Made by a program: the position numbers and the translations under genes. This document shows, in pieces, positions 44,801 through 55,572 of a stretch of DNA of 64,000 nt (the first letter of the stretch is position 1; each line of letters begins with the position of its first letter). The notes beneath the pieces are model-generated. The model was given only the letters and a program-made list of their open reading frames with translations, had not been told where the DNA came from and ran no database searches. Origin of the DNA: Spartobacteria bacterium. Its GTDB lineage: Bacteria > Verrucomicrobiota > Verrucomicrobiia > Chthoniobacterales > UBA10450. The stretch lies in assembly GCA_003134765.1 (NCBI GenBank), contig PLCM01000020.1, forward strand, positions 1-64,000. Reading direction: 5' to 3'.

Positions 44801-45048
44801 AAGGTTCCGAGGGCAACCTCGCTTTTCCAAACATGCTGAACGAGGCGTTTTATTCATTCAGCCGCACCATCGAATACGCCGACTACGGACCGACCCAGCC
44901 CCAGAACGACCTTTTCAAGACCCTGGACACACGGTTGGACGAGCAACTAAAGAAATGGAATCAGCTCAAGGTTGAGGAAGTGCCAAAGATTGCGGCCTTG
45001 ATCCGGCAGGTCGAGCTGCCGGCCATATCGGTGGGCGAAAAGCCGTAG
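41884..45048 (+). CDS. large secreted BNR/Asp-box (VPS10-like) protein
   Basis: 1054 residues with signal peptide (VSRFLLLLFLCNLPPARAAE). About eleven Asp-box motifs S/T-x-D-x-G-x-x-W/F are visible (TTDGGANW, SVDAGKTW, TTDGGKTW, SDDGGASW, SDDGGTKW, SVDGGKSF, STDGGKTW, TTDQGKTW, TNDSGKTW and others), so two or more beta-propellers fill residues 30-730. A beta-sandwich and a helical C-terminal segment follow (EDERLKAALTAADDLTKKMS). This matches widespread exported WD40/YVTN/BNR-like proteins sometimes named glycosyl hydrolases; no catalytic residues can be pointed to. Monocistronic. Confidence 0.85.
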   Translation: MSLRLVSRFLLLLFLCNLPPARAAEPSPAPAGPGAIDEKLFRGMQWRQVGPFRGGRALVIEGIPNEPGVYYFGAVAGGVWKTTDGGANWAPLFDKETISSIGAIAVAASDHNVVYAGTGEAAVRGNISYGAGVYKSVDAGKTWKNVGLKDTRHIGALIVDPKNSDVVLVAALGHIFGPNQERGIFRTTDGGKTWTKVLGKDQDTGGIDVVFDPQNSNVVFAALWQARRQPWNFSSGGPGSGLYRSDDGGASWKRLEGNGLPGGILGRIGVSVSGADSDRVYAMIEAKEGGLFRSDDGGTKWTRVNEDGRFRQRAWYFSKIYADPKSIDTVYVLNTGLFRSVDGGKSFTLLPARHGDHHGLWIDPLNPQRLANANDGGAAISTDGGKTWTTQNNQPTAQFYHVAVDNAFPYHIYGAQQDNSNIGIASRTDSGVITAQDWFQAGGGECGFVIPDPRDWHIIYSNSEGYLTYYDKTKEHAHDASVAPLDNSGHGAVDLTHRFQWVSPLMISPHNPDVIYTGGESVFKTTDQGKTWTAISGDLTRNDKSKQQPSGGPLTLDITSVEYYDTVFALAESPKQKGMLWAGTDDGLVHLTTDEGQHWTNVSPKVPEWSTVSLIDPSPHDATVAYVVFDRHKLDDFKPYIFKTNDSGKTWTAITTGIPEGAYVHAVREDPKRRGLLYAGTETGMYVSFDDGAHWQPLQLNLPVTPIHDLVVKDDDLVVATHGRSFWVLDDVTPLRQVTGPSAQMDSLLYQPQTALRLHYPTEIDKRQPAGDNPPAGAIIDYFLKVAAKDEVTLDILDSQGKVVRHLSSKDKKKNDQPPEWPDQIETPRTIPAAEGMNRFAWDLHYDDPIETPGAFYYGEGPRGPLALPGEYQVKLTAAGKTQTAPLHLVIDPRTKDAEPVISKQFELSSKVANRIGDLHQAINEIRNVKTQIQGLHKRFGEDERLKAALTAADDLTKKMSAVEEQLIQVNMKGSEGNLAFPNMLNEAFYSFSRTIEYADYGPTQPQNDLFKTLDTRLDEQLKKWNQLKVEEVPKIAALIRQVELPAISVGEKP

Positions 45049-45054
45049 CCGATT

Positions 45055-45456
45055 CTATGTCTTGTCGACGCTGTATTTTCCGGGACCGACAAAAAGAATA
45101 CCGGCGAGGACGAAGCACATCTCGATCGACGGCAATGCGATCCGAAAGCCGCTTCCATGTTTGACGCCAATGGCGTGGCCAATCGCGAGGACGAGCAGCA
45201 CCAGGACGCCCAGACGAAAAAATAGACCGACGATCATGAGGACCCCGCCGACGCAACCAAGCAGCGCGCCGAGAAAGCCCCAGAATTGAAAGTGCGAATG
45301 AATGCCCCAGTTCCGCGCGCCCGCACCGAAATGGGTCCACGCCGACGGACCACCCATCAGCGCCGGGGCGGTGTAGAGAATGAAGAGGAACCCCACGCTA
45401 ACGCGGAGCAAAAGCAGACCGAAGTCGGAGTATTTCGCGAGAAATGCGAGGCGCAT
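45055..45456 (-). CDS. DoxX-family membrane protein
   Basis: 133 residues with four hydrophobic helices. LLLRVSVGFLFILYTAPAL near the N-terminus, the GALLGCVGGVLMIVGLFFRL helix and LVLLVLAIGHAIGVK are characteristic of DoxX/YphA. Members are linked to thiosulfate oxidation or redox stress, but function here is unknown. It ends convergently 6 bases from the BNR protein stop. Upstream is repeat E and then the divergent nucleotidyltransferase gene. Confidence 0.8.
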   Translation of the reverse strand: MRLAFLAKYSDFGLLLLRVSVGFLFILYTAPALMGGPSAWTHFGAGARNWGIHSHFQFWGFLGALLGCVGGVLMIVGLFFRLGVLVLLVLAIGHAIGVKHGSGFRIALPSIEMCFVLAGILFVGPGKYSVDKT

Positions 45457-45499
45457 CGCGCGAAGATGAAACGATCAAAGGACGGACGCAAATCAATCC

Positions 45500-45566
45500 T
45501 CAAGGAGCGGCGGTTTACAAACCGCCGACCCACAAAGCCCGCGGTTTGTAAACCGCCGCTCCTTGA
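45500..45566. repeat. palindromic repeat, family E
   Basis: TCAAGGAGCGGCGGTTTACA-AACCGC and GCGGTTTGTAAACCGCCGCT-CCTTGA are perfect reverse complements around CGACCCACAAAGCCC. It lies between divergent genes (doxX and the nucleotidyltransferase), so it may overlap their promoters; the AAGG of the right end lies within 15 bases of ATG 45576. Confidence 0.85.
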
Positions 45567-45575
45567 AGTTTACCC

Positions 45576-46280
45576 ATGAACAAAGCCGTTCTTCTCGCCG
45601 CGGGTCGCGGGACCCGAATGCGCGATCTCACTGAAACGCTGCCGAAGCCGATGCTCGAGGTGCATGCCAAACCGGTCTTGCAACATATCATCGAAGGTCT
45701 GCGCGCCAATGGCCTAACGAATCTTCTCGTCGTCGTCGGCTGGCGTGCGGAGGTGGTGAAGGAATTCTTCGGCGACGGTTCCAAATTTGGCCTGCAGATC
45801 GATTACGAGACGCAAACGGTCCAGGACGGGACCGGCCGAGTCGTCGCCCTCGCCCGGGAGTTCGTCGGCAACGATCCCTTCCTGCTCAGCTACGGCGACA
45901 TTCTGATCGCCCCGCAGAATTACGGGCGAATTTGCGCGGCCTTAACCGGGGCCGAAGCTGTCATCAGCGTGAAGCGGAGCGATGATGTCAGCCAGGGTGG
46001 CGCCGTTTTCGTGAATGAAAAATTCGAACTGACGGATCTCCGCGAAAAACCGAAACCCGGAGAGCCGACGAGCTCGTGGTACAACGCTGGGGTCTACGCT
46101 TTCCGGCCCGGCATCTTCGATCACATCGCCAGGCTGAAGCCATCGCCGCGTGGCGAATACGAGCTGACCGATGCCATTCGTAATCTGGCGCTCAGTGGAG
46201 AAAAAGTTCAGGCCCTCGAGATTGCTGGCGACTGGGTCGATGTGCGCGACCCCGAGATTCTCGCCCAACTCAACCGATAA
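45576..46280 (+). CDS. nucleotide-sugar pyrophosphorylase (NDP-sugar transferase)
   Basis: 234 residues. The N-terminal signature AVLLAAGRGTRMRDLTETLP-KPM is the NTP-binding loop of sugar-1-phosphate nucleotidyltransferases. Metal Asp in LLSYGDILIAP, and the later VYAFRPGIFDHI and GDWVDVRDPEIL complete the fold. Length fits the short MurU/Cugp-like class that activates sugar-1-phosphates, for example for LPS or peptidoglycan recycling. The sugar is not readable. It ends convergently with pssA, overlapping by 11 bases. Confidence 0.85.
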   Translation: MNKAVLLAAGRGTRMRDLTETLPKPMLEVHAKPVLQHIIEGLRANGLTNLLVVVGWRAEVVKEFFGDGSKFGLQIDYETQTVQDGTGRVVALAREFVGNDPFLLSYGDILIAPQNYGRICAALTGAEAVISVKRSDDVSQGGAVFVNEKFELTDLREKPKPGEPTSSWYNAGVYAFRPGIFDHIARLKPSPRGEYELTDAIRNLALSGEKVQALEIAGDWVDVRDPEILAQLNR

Positions 46281-47109
46281 TTTCCGGCGATTCCTCCGGA
46301 TTGTCGGGACGCGATTGTTCGCCAATCTCCTCTTCGATCTCGCGTTGCCAGGCCTTCGAGACCCATGGCCGCACCAGCCCATAGAGGAGATAAACAAGGA
46401 ACAGGACTGCGGGCATCCATTCGTAGTTGAGCACCGTGAAAAGAAGCACGACCGCAATCACGAGAAAGCGAGAGAGGGAGCGCGTCGTTCGCCAGGTGAC
46501 GGCTTTGAAACTGGGATAACGCAGCCGGCTGAACATCATGACCGAAAGAAACAGCATCAGGGGCGGCAGGACCCACTTGAATTCGCCGATCTCGTGGTCG
46601 CGTTCGCCGAACCACCAGAGCATGAAAAGCGTGATGGACGCGATCAGCCCTGCGGCCGCGGTTATCGGAAACCCCAGGAATTCCTTGCTGTTGGACGGGG
46701 TGCCGCTCGCGGCCGCGGTATTAAAACGAGCCAGCCTCAAGGCCCCACACAGCAAATAAACGAAGGCCACGACCCAGCCGACTCGCGGAAAAGCCAGCAG
46801 CACAATCCGGTAAACCATCAAGGCGGGCGCCAGCCCGAAGGAAATAACATCGGCGAGCGAATCAAACTCTCGCCCAAACGCGCTGTCGTGACCGCCCAGC
46901 CGGGCCAGCCGCCCGTCCAACACGTCGAAGATGCACGCACCCAGGATGAACCAGACCGCGATGTGGAAAAGTTGAGCGGCGGCGTCCGGATCGGAGGCTT
47001 GCAGGAGCGCGCCCTGCACAATCTGGAGCGTGGCCGCGAATCCGCAGAACAGGTTTCCCGCCGTCATCAGGTTCGGCAGGAGATAGATTTTCGGATTCGG
47101 CGTACTCAT
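46270..47109 (-). CDS. pssA: CDP-diacylglycerol-serine O-phosphatidyltransferase
   Basis: 279 residues. The CDP-alcohol phosphotransferase motif D-G-x2-A-R-x8-G-x3-D-x3-D is visible in FDVLDGRLARLGGHDSAFGR followed by EFDSLAD (around residues 60-85). Six or so membrane helices follow. It makes phosphatidylserine at the inner membrane, and the psd gene 3 bases upstream converts it to phosphatidylethanolamine. The C-terminus has an acidic tail EEEIGEQSRPDNPEESPE. Confidence 0.9.
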   Translation of the reverse strand: MSTPNPKIYLLPNLMTAGNLFCGFAATLQIVQGALLQASDPDAAAQLFHIAVWFILGACIFDVLDGRLARLGGHDSAFGREFDSLADVISFGLAPALMVYRIVLLAFPRVGWVVAFVYLLCGALRLARFNTAAASGTPSNSKEFLGFPITAAAGLIASITLFMLWWFGERDHEIGEFKWVLPPLMLFLSVMMFSRLRYPSFKAVTWRTTRSLSRFLVIAVVLLFTVLNYEWMPAVLFLVYLLYGLVRPWVSKAWQREIEEEIGEQSRPDNPEESPEIIG

Positions 47110-47112
47110 CTT

Positions 47113-47742
47113 TCAGCGAAGCCGGGCAATCACGGTGGTCCCACCCGTGACGCGGTCGCCCACCTTCACCAACACCTCGGCTTCCAGTGGTAAGTATACT
47201 TCCGTTCGCGACCCGAAGCGAATCATCCCAAAGTGCTCCCCTTTTTTCAGCTCGTCCCCGACCTTCGACCAGCCCACGATGCGGCGCGCGATCATTCCGG
47301 TAAGCTGCCGCACGACAAACGTCCCACGCTGATTCTGGAAAGCCCACGTCATCGCGCGGTTCTTCGTCGTGCAATCCGCGTGGCGGGCGTCGAGGCAAAG
47401 GCCGGCGTGCGCTTTTCTGTAGACGATCTTGCCTTCGACCGGAGCGCGGTTGGTGTGCACATCGAAAACCGAAAGAAATATCCCAACCCTTTTCTGGAGC
47501 GCGTGCATCACCTCCACCTCCTCGATTTCGACAATGTCCGCCACGGTCCCGTCGGCCGCGGCCACAACCGCATTGGGATCAGCCGGAGAAACGCGCGCCG
47601 GGTCCCGGAAGAACCAGAAAACGTAAACCGTCAGAAGAAGAACGAGCAAGAGAAGCCACGGGAAAACGAAAGCGCTCGCGATCGCCAACGCCGCAAGGGC
47701 AGCGAAGATCCATCGGGCTTCGTAGAGGGTTTGAAATCGCAT
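47113..47742 (-). CDS. psd: phosphatidylserine decarboxylase
   Basis: 209 residues, the short prokaryotic type. Two N-terminal membrane helices (AALAALAIASAFVFPWLLLL-VLLLTVYVF), then NAVVAAADGTVADIVEIEEV, VFDVHTNRAPVEGKI, and the autocleavage site in GMIRFGSRTEVYLP, where Gly-Ser yields the pyruvoyl group. It forms phosphatidylethanolamine, with pssA directly downstream on the same strand. ATG 47742. Confidence 0.92.
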   Translation of the reverse strand: MRFQTLYEARWIFAALAALAIASAFVFPWLLLLVLLLTVYVFWFFRDPARVSPADPNAVVAAADGTVADIVEIEEVEVMHALQKRVGIFLSVFDVHTNRAPVEGKIVYRKAHAGLCLDARHADCTTKNRAMTWAFQNQRGTFVVRQLTGMIARRIVGWSKVGDELKKGEHFGMIRFGSRTEVYLPLEAEVLVKVGDRVTGGTTVIARLR

Positions 47743-47888
47743 GAGGTGACGGGCATTTTCGAGGCCGCCGGAGCGATGGTCAAGGCGTCAAAACCGCCTG
47801 TCGCCGGGGGCCGGGATCGGGCCAGTTTCTATGTTCCGCGCAGCAAAAAAAGGGGTCTTCGGAAGATTGTCCTCCCTCCACAAGATAA

Positions 47889-50585
<2,697 letters not shown>

Positions 50586-50586
50586 A

Positions 50587-50676
50587 AATGACGAAGCACG
50601 AATGACGAATGTCGAAGGAAGGGTAGCGACCATCGTGTCCAGCGTTTCGTCATTCGTAATTCGTAATTCGTAATTT
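50587..50676. repeat. ATTCGTAATTCGTAA repeat between gyrB and gyrA
   Basis: AAATGACGAAGCACGAATGA-CGAATG on the left and CATTCGTAATTCGTAATTCG-TAATTTT on the right are inverted, and the right side is itself a three-fold TAATTCG tandem. It resembles the AATTTCG tract near lpxK in style. Confidence 0.7.
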
Positions 50677-50683
50677 TATTCCC

Positions 50684-53293
50684 GTGTACAATCCGAACGA
50701 AAAAGTAGAGCTGATCAACGTGGCCGAGGAAGTGTCGAGGTCGTTCCTCGATTACTCTATGTCGGTCATTATCTCGCGCGCGTTGCCGGATGCGCGCGAC
50801 GGACTGAAGCCCTCGCAGCGCCGCATCCTTTATGCGATGCACGATTTGTCGCTCTTCCCGAACCGGCAGCATCGGAAATGCGCCAAGATTTGCGGTGACA
50901 CGAGCGGTAACTATCACCCGCATGGCGAAGCGGTGATCTACCCCACCCTCGTCCATATGGCCCAGGCCTGGGCCATGCGCGAAACGCTCGTCGACGGCCA
51001 GGGGAACTTTGGATCGGTCGAAGGCGATCCACCCGCGGCGATGCGTTACACCGAGGCTCGCATGACCCACCTCGGAGCGGCGCTCATGACCGACATGGAC
51101 AAGGACACGGTCGATTTCGTCCCTAACTACGACGAGACGCGAACCGAGCCGACTGTTTTCCCTGCGGCCTTCCCCAACCTCCTCGTCAACGGCGGCACCG
51201 GCATTGCCGTCGGGATGGCGACCAACATGCCGCCGCACAATCTCGGCGAAGTGATCGACGGAATTTGCGCGCAGATCGACGATCCCGACATCACGCTGGA
51301 AGACTTGAGAAAGCACGTGAAGGGGCCGGATTTCCCAACCGGCTGCGCCATTCTTGGTCTCGCGGGGATCAAACAATATCTCGAGACCGGGCGCGGCAGC
51401 ATGAAGGTGCGCGGCAAAGCCGGCGTCGAAGAGCTCAAGGGCAACCGCGAGCAGATCGTGATCACGGAGATTCCTTATAACGTCAACCGGGCCACCCTCG
51501 TCGAGCGGATCGCGGATTTGGTGAACGACAAGGTGCTCACCGATATCACCGCAATTCGCGACGAATCGGACGAGAACACGCGGGTCGTGATCGAGCTAAA
51601 ACGGGATGCGAACCCGAAGATCGTCATCAACAATCTTTACAAGCACACCGCGATGGAAAGCTCCTTCGCGGTCAACATGCTGGCAATCGATCACGGCAGG
51701 CCGAAGTTGCTTCCGCTCAAGCAGGCAAACCAGGCTTACATCGATCATCGCCGCGACGTCATCCTGCGCCGGACCCGTTACGAATTGCGCAAGGCCGAGG
51801 AACGCGCCGAAACGCTCGAAGGTTATCTCATCGCGCTGGCGAACCTCGACGAGTTTATTCGCATCATCCGCAGCTCGGCGAATCGCGATGAGGCCCGGGT
51901 CAAATTGCTCGCGTTCGAATTCACCCGGAAACAGGTCGAGAAAATCGGTATCCTGATCCGCAACGAAGCGAGGCTCGTCGACGGCCGCTACGCCTTCAGC
52001 GAACACCAAACGAACCAGATTCTGGAGTTGCGCCTTTACCAGCTGACTGGTCTGGAACGCGAAAAAATCACGAAGGAATACGGCGAACTGATCGAGACGA
52101 TCCAGGATTTGCGGGACATCCTCGCGAAGGAATCGCGCGTCTTCCAGATCATCAAGAAGGAACTCCGGGAAATTCGCGACAAGCACGCGTCGCCGCGACT
52201 GACCCAGCTCGTCCCCGACGAGGGCGAGATCAACATGGAGGACCTGATCGCCAACGAGGGATGCATCATCAGCATCACCCATGGCGGTTTTATCAAACGC
52301 ACCGCGATCAGCGCGTTTCGAGCACAGCGCCGCGGCGGCAAAGGCGTCATCGGCATGACCACGCGCGAAGGCGCGACCGAAGAAGAGGAAGGCGATTTCA
52401 TCGAGCATCTCTTCACCGCGACCACCCACGATTACCTGATGTTCTTTACGGAATCCGGCCGCGCCTACGTCGAAAAGGTCTACGAGATTCCGGAAATGGG
52501 CCGCGCCTCGAAGGGGCGCTCCATCGCGAACCTGCTTGAGCTGCGCGCCGACGAAAAGATCGCGGCGACCATCCGGGTCCAATCCAAGAAATCGGGCACC
52601 GGCGCGGCGCAGATCGACGAAACCTGGGACGAGAAACTGCACATCGTTTTCGCGACGCGTTCCGGCATCGTCAAGAAGTCGAACCTTTCGGATTACAGCA
52701 ATGTCCGGAAGGGCGGGATCATCGCGATCCAAATCGAGGAAGGTGACCGGCTGATCGATGCGAAATTGACCATCGGCGACAACGAGATCGTGCTCATCAC
52801 CAAGAAAGGAATGAGCCTCCGCTTTCACGAAGAACAGTTGCGCGACCAGGGACGCAACACGGTGGGAGTTTGGGGAATTCGACCCGAGAAGGGCGATTGG
52901 GTCGTCGCCAACGCCATCGTGAATTCAAACGCGATGCTGCTCGTCGCCGGCGAAAACGGAATCGGGAAACGGACGCCGTTCGATGATTACCGACGGCAGT
53001 CGCGCGGCGGCAAAGGCATTATCACCATGAAGACCGGCGAGAAAACCGGCAACGTCGTGGGGGCTCTCACCGTAACCGAAAATGATGAATTGATGCTCAT
53101 CACCACGAAGGGCCAGATGGTCCGCACCCGGGTGAAGGAGATTCGGGCCGTCGGCCGAAACACCATGGGGGTGAAGCTGATGGATTTGCGCGGGGCGGAA
53201 AAGCTTCAGGCAATCGCGCCGGTGGTGAGCCAGGAGAGCGCCGAAGTCGAGTCCGACCCGGCGCCGGCACCGGCACCGGCACCGGCGGAATAA
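50684..53293 (+). CDS. gyrA: DNA gyrase subunit A
   Basis: 869 residues from GTG 50684. It makes the DNA-cleaving and wrapping part of gyrase. The catalytic Tyr122 is in AAMRYTEARM, matching E. coli numbering. The gyrase-specific GyrA box QRRGGKG is present in the C-terminal domain, with six propeller blades after it. In the quinolone region, HPHGEAVIYPTLVHMAQAW places Ala at position 83 and Pro at 87, where E. coli has Ser and Asp. The C-terminus ends in an acidic, Ala-Pro repeated tail. gyrB-gyrA order suggests one transcript. Confidence 0.97.
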   Translation: MYNPNEKVELINVAEEVSRSFLDYSMSVIISRALPDARDGLKPSQRRILYAMHDLSLFPNRQHRKCAKICGDTSGNYHPHGEAVIYPTLVHMAQAWAMRETLVDGQGNFGSVEGDPPAAMRYTEARMTHLGAALMTDMDKDTVDFVPNYDETRTEPTVFPAAFPNLLVNGGTGIAVGMATNMPPHNLGEVIDGICAQIDDPDITLEDLRKHVKGPDFPTGCAILGLAGIKQYLETGRGSMKVRGKAGVEELKGNREQIVITEIPYNVNRATLVERIADLVNDKVLTDITAIRDESDENTRVVIELKRDANPKIVINNLYKHTAMESSFAVNMLAIDHGRPKLLPLKQANQAYIDHRRDVILRRTRYELRKAEERAETLEGYLIALANLDEFIRIIRSSANRDEARVKLLAFEFTRKQVEKIGILIRNEARLVDGRYAFSEHQTNQILELRLYQLTGLEREKITKEYGELIETIQDLRDILAKESRVFQIIKKELREIRDKHASPRLTQLVPDEGEINMEDLIANEGCIISITHGGFIKRTAISAFRAQRRGGKGVIGMTTREGATEEEEGDFIEHLFTATTHDYLMFFTESGRAYVEKVYEIPEMGRASKGRSIANLLELRADEKIAATIRVQSKKSGTGAAQIDETWDEKLHIVFATRSGIVKKSNLSDYSNVRKGGIIAIQIEEGDRLIDAKLTIGDNEIVLITKKGMSLRFHEEQLRDQGRNTVGVWGIRPEKGDWVVANAIVNSNAMLLVAGENGIGKRTPFDDYRRQSRGGKGIITMKTGEKTGNVVGALTVTENDELMLITTKGQMVRTRVKEIRAVGRNTMGVKLMDLRGAEKLQAIAPVVSQESAEVESDPAPAPAPAPAE

Positions 53294-53300
53294 AAAGAAA

Positions 53301-53324
53301 GGGACACGCTAACAAGCGTGTCCC
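53301..53324. terminator. bidirectional terminator after gyrA
   Basis: GGGACACGCT-AACA-AGCGTGTCCC is a perfect 10-bp stem with a 4-base loop, between the converging gyrA and the small lipoprotein gene. On the minus strand it is followed by TTTCTTTTTA, so termination should be strongest in that direction. Confidence 0.7.
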
Positions 53325-53356
53325 CTTCCTGAGTTGTTAATCGCGCGAAGCGATTC

Positions 53357-53536
53357 TTAGTAGTTGCCGGACGAACGGACGGTCGTTTCCTGCGTCGTGC
53401 TGGGAACGGTGCTCTTCTTCATCGTCGTCGTCGACGTCGTGGTCGTGGTCGGCGTCGGTTTTTCCACTACGGTGGTGCACGAAGTCAGAGCTAAGGCGAC
53501 CGCCAGCAGCGGCGTAACAATAATAAGTTTTTTCAT
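53357..53536 (-). CDS. small Thr-rich lipoprotein
   Basis: 59 residues from ATG 53536 (MKKLIIVTPLLAVALALTSC). The signal ends in the lipobox ALTSC, so it should be lipidated at that Cys. The mature 40 residues are mostly Thr/Ser/Val/Lys (TTTTTSTTTMKKS), without a fold I recognise. It is probably a small outer or inner membrane lipoprotein. The gyrA-side hairpin at 53301-53324 can end its transcript. The track extension (MKETTPT) precedes a better signal start. Confidence 0.6.
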   Translation of the reverse strand: MKKLIIVTPLLAVALALTSCTTVVEKPTPTTTTTSTTTMKKSTVPSTTQETTVRSSGNY

Positions 53537-53619
53537 AGTTGGAGTTGTTTCCTTCAAAGGACAATTCGTCGCAGATGCCTCAACCAGATGTGTTTCGGGC
53601 GAAGATTCTTGAAATAAGT

Positions 53620-53711
53620 GTCATCCCGAGCGAAGTCGAGGGACCCCGTTTTGCCGCCTCAAGGCTTCGCCTCGGGATCCCTCGGCTGCGCTTCTCTCCG
53701 CCCCAGGCTGA
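53620..53711. repeat. palindromic repeat, family A
   Basis: GTCATCCCGAGCGAAGTCGA-GGGACCCCGT left; CGGGATCCCTCGGCTGCGCT then CCCAGGCTGAC right. The right arm is diverged. It lies upstream of the lipoprotein gene and downstream of the arfB-like gene. Confidence 0.75.
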
Positions 53712-53738
53712 CGAAAATCAGTCAGGCACCGCGGCCGC

Positions 53739-54092
53739 CTAATCGTCCGCGTTTCTGCGCAAGTGCTTTAGTTTGGATCTTCGCCGCTTGGATTCGAGGA
53801 TGCGCTTTTTCAAAGCCCGCGGCCGCGGCGACGCCCGCCGGCGCGCTTTCTCGCGCTCCCCTCTCGCGGCTGCGTGTTGTTCCCGTTTCTTCCGCTCGAT
53901 CAGTTCGCGCAACCGCTCGCGGGCCAGCTTCCGATTCGTCGCCTGCGACCTGGAATCCTGCACCGTTACGCTCAGACCCGAAGGCAAATGCCGCAGCGTC
54001 ACCGCAGTCGAGACCTTGTTTACATTTTGCCCGCCGGGCCCACCGGAACGCGCGAACGTTTCCTCGAGATCGGCCTCGCACAATTCCATCAT
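53739..54092 (-). CDS. ArfB/YaeJ-like peptide chain release factor homologue
   Basis: 117 residues. The GGQ motif stands in [20 protein letters not shown], where the Gln contacts the peptidyl-tRNA bond. [20 protein letters not shown] is the following helix of the RF-1 domain. The C-terminal [20 protein letters not shown] is a basic tail like that by which ArfB enters the empty mRNA channel. There are no codon-recognition domains. It should rescue stalled ribosomes. The FMN reductase gene ends 30 bases upstream on the same strand. Confidence 0.85.
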   Translation of the reverse strand: MMELCEADLEETFARSGGPGGQNVNKVSTAVTLRHLPSGLSVTVQDSRSQATNRKLARERLRELIERKKREQHAAARGEREKARRRASPRPRALKKRILESKRRRSKLKHLRRNADD

Positions 54093-54122
54093 CAGATCGC
54101 GGATGAGGCCGGCAGGTTGAAC

Positions 54123-54689
54123 TTAGAGGGGCGGAATCTTCTCACGGCCGTAACGCAGGACCCGGGACATCCAGACCAATTCATTGAGAAATTTCGCGAG
54201 CCGGCCGACATATTTTTCGTCCTTCAGACTCCCCTGCTCGTCAAAGGCGTCCCGGACCCGGCTGAAATTGAGATCGGTAAAAGTCACCGCCAAACCGAGC
54301 TCGCGAACCACCTGTACCATTTGTTCAATCACGCGCGAGCCGCCAAAGGGCCCCGCCGAAACACCGCAGATGGCGACCGTCTTGTGAATATATTCCTCCA
54401 GGCACATGTCGAGTGCATGCTTCAGCAGGCCCGGATATCCATGGTTATACTCCGGGGTCACGATCACGAGCCCATCGGCCCGCGTCATTTTCTCCGCATA
54501 ACTGGCGTCCTTCATCTCCTCGCCCGCATCGTCGAGGCGCATCTTCAGTGTCCGGACATCGATCAATTCGGTCTGGATCTCCGGTCGTTTCTTCATCTCG
54601 CTCAGAACAAAAGCGGCAACGTGCTCGCTTTGCCGGCCCTGCCGCGCGGTGCCGAGAAGAATCGGAATATAAAGCGGTTTGTCGTCCAT
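54123..54689 (-). CDS. NAD(P)H-dependent FMN reductase family protein
   Basis: 188 residues. The flavodoxin-like opening PLYIPILLGTARQGRQSEHV binds FMN phosphate; VIVTPEYNHGYPGLLKHALD is the highly characteristic FMN-reductase segment (YNxGYPG), and GVSAGPFGGSRVIEQM follows. It would reduce quinones, azo compounds or flavins with NAD(P)H in the cytoplasm. It lies upstream of arfB. tRNA-Leu lies 30 bases before its start on the same strand. Confidence 0.9.
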   Translation of the reverse strand: MDDKPLYIPILLGTARQGRQSEHVAAFVLSEMKKRPEIQTELIDVRTLKMRLDDAGEEMKDASYAEKMTRADGLVIVTPEYNHGYPGLLKHALDMCLEEYIHKTVAICGVSAGPFGGSRVIEQMVQVVRELGLAVTFTDLNFSRVRDAFDEQGSLKDEKYVGRLAKFLNELVWMSRVLRYGREKIPPL

Positions 54690-54718
54690 GTTTGATTACT
54701 CGTTAGGCAATTTTAATC

Positions 54719-54804
54719 TGCCGATGGCCGGACTCGAACCGGCACGGGCCGTTTAAGCCCAACGGATTTTAAGTCCGTTGCGTCTGCCATTTCGCCACAT
54801 CGGC
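54719..54804 (-). tRNA. tRNA-Leu (TAA)
   Basis: The minus strand folds as a class II tRNA: acceptor GCCGATG / CATCGGC, D arm, anticodon stem ACGGA / TCCGT with loop CTTAAAA (anticodon TAA), a long variable arm (TGGGCTTAAACGGCCCG), and T-arm GCCGG-TTCGAGT-CCGGC. The 86-base length and long variable arm fit leucine. The 3' CCA is not encoded. Confidence 0.93.
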
Positions 54805-54918
54805 GGCTGTGCAGCCATCTTACCTCACTGGTTGCGCAGACCAAGCGGTTTTGAAAACACGTCCGGACGGCGTCGATCGCTCGTAGTATTTCAGCGACGC
54901 AATTCAACGGAGGACATT

Positions 54919-55506
54919 ATGGCAGGAACATTATCGGGGAAAAAAGTGGCGATCCTGGCGGCGGATGGATTCGAGGAAGTCGAGCTGACGAAACCAAAGA
55001 ACGCGCTGGACGATGCCGGGGCGAAGACCACCGTCGTTTCGCTGAAGTCGGGCAAGATCCAGGGAATGAATCACGCAGACAAAGGCGAGACTGTCGTGGT
55101 CGATCAAACGTTGGCGGAGGCGAAGCCGCAGGATTTTGACGCGCTCATGATCCCGGGCGGGCTGATGAATCCCGACGCCTTGCGTTCCACGGAGGAAGCG
55201 CTCGAATTCGTTCGCCATTTCTTTCGCCAGGGAAAACCAGTCGCGGCGATCTGTCACGCCCCGTGGGTCCTGATCGACGCGGGGGTGGTGCGCGGGCGAA
55301 CCCTCACTTCATGGCCGGCGATCAAAACCGACGTGCGGAACGCGGGCGGCACTTGGGTGGACCAGGAAGTGGTCGTGGACAATGGACTGGTCACGAGCCG
55401 CAAACCGGACGATATCCCCGCCTTCAACGAAAAGATGATCGAGGAATTCTGCGAAGGCCGGCACCCGACGACTTCCGGCACCAGCACGAGCGATTTGGAA
55501 ACCTAG
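54919..55506 (+). CDS. DJ-1/PfpI-family protein
   Basis: 195 residues from ATG 54919 (MAGTLSGKKVAILAADGFEE), preceded by a good GGAGGA site. The track start at 54778 is upstream in the tRNA and is rejected. The conserved Glu (GFEEVELTKP), the nucleophile in AAICHAPWVLIDAG (Cys-His pair) and FDALMIPGGLMNPD are characteristic of the PfpI/YhbO branch (protease or glyoxal/deglycase activity). It probably protects against carbonyl or oxidative stress. Monocistronic. Confidence 0.9.
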   Translation: MAGTLSGKKVAILAADGFEEVELTKPKNALDDAGAKTTVVSLKSGKIQGMNHADKGETVVVDQTLAEAKPQDFDALMIPGGLMNPDALRSTEEALEFVRHFFRQGKPVAAICHAPWVLIDAGVVRGRTLTSWPAIKTDVRNAGGTWVDQEVVVDNGLVTSRKPDDIPAFNEKMIEEFCEGRHPTTSGTSTSDLET

Positions 55507-55572
55507 CGGGCAAATTGCCTTGCATGTCGGGCGGCGAGGCCGTCTATGTTTTCATGATCGGCCAGCCTGCTC

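Noticed and set aside
46171-47193. 340-residue plus-strand ORF
   Set aside because: Antisense to pssA; composition is shadow-like.
51596-52828. 410-residue minus-strand ORF
   Set aside because: Antisense to gyrA.
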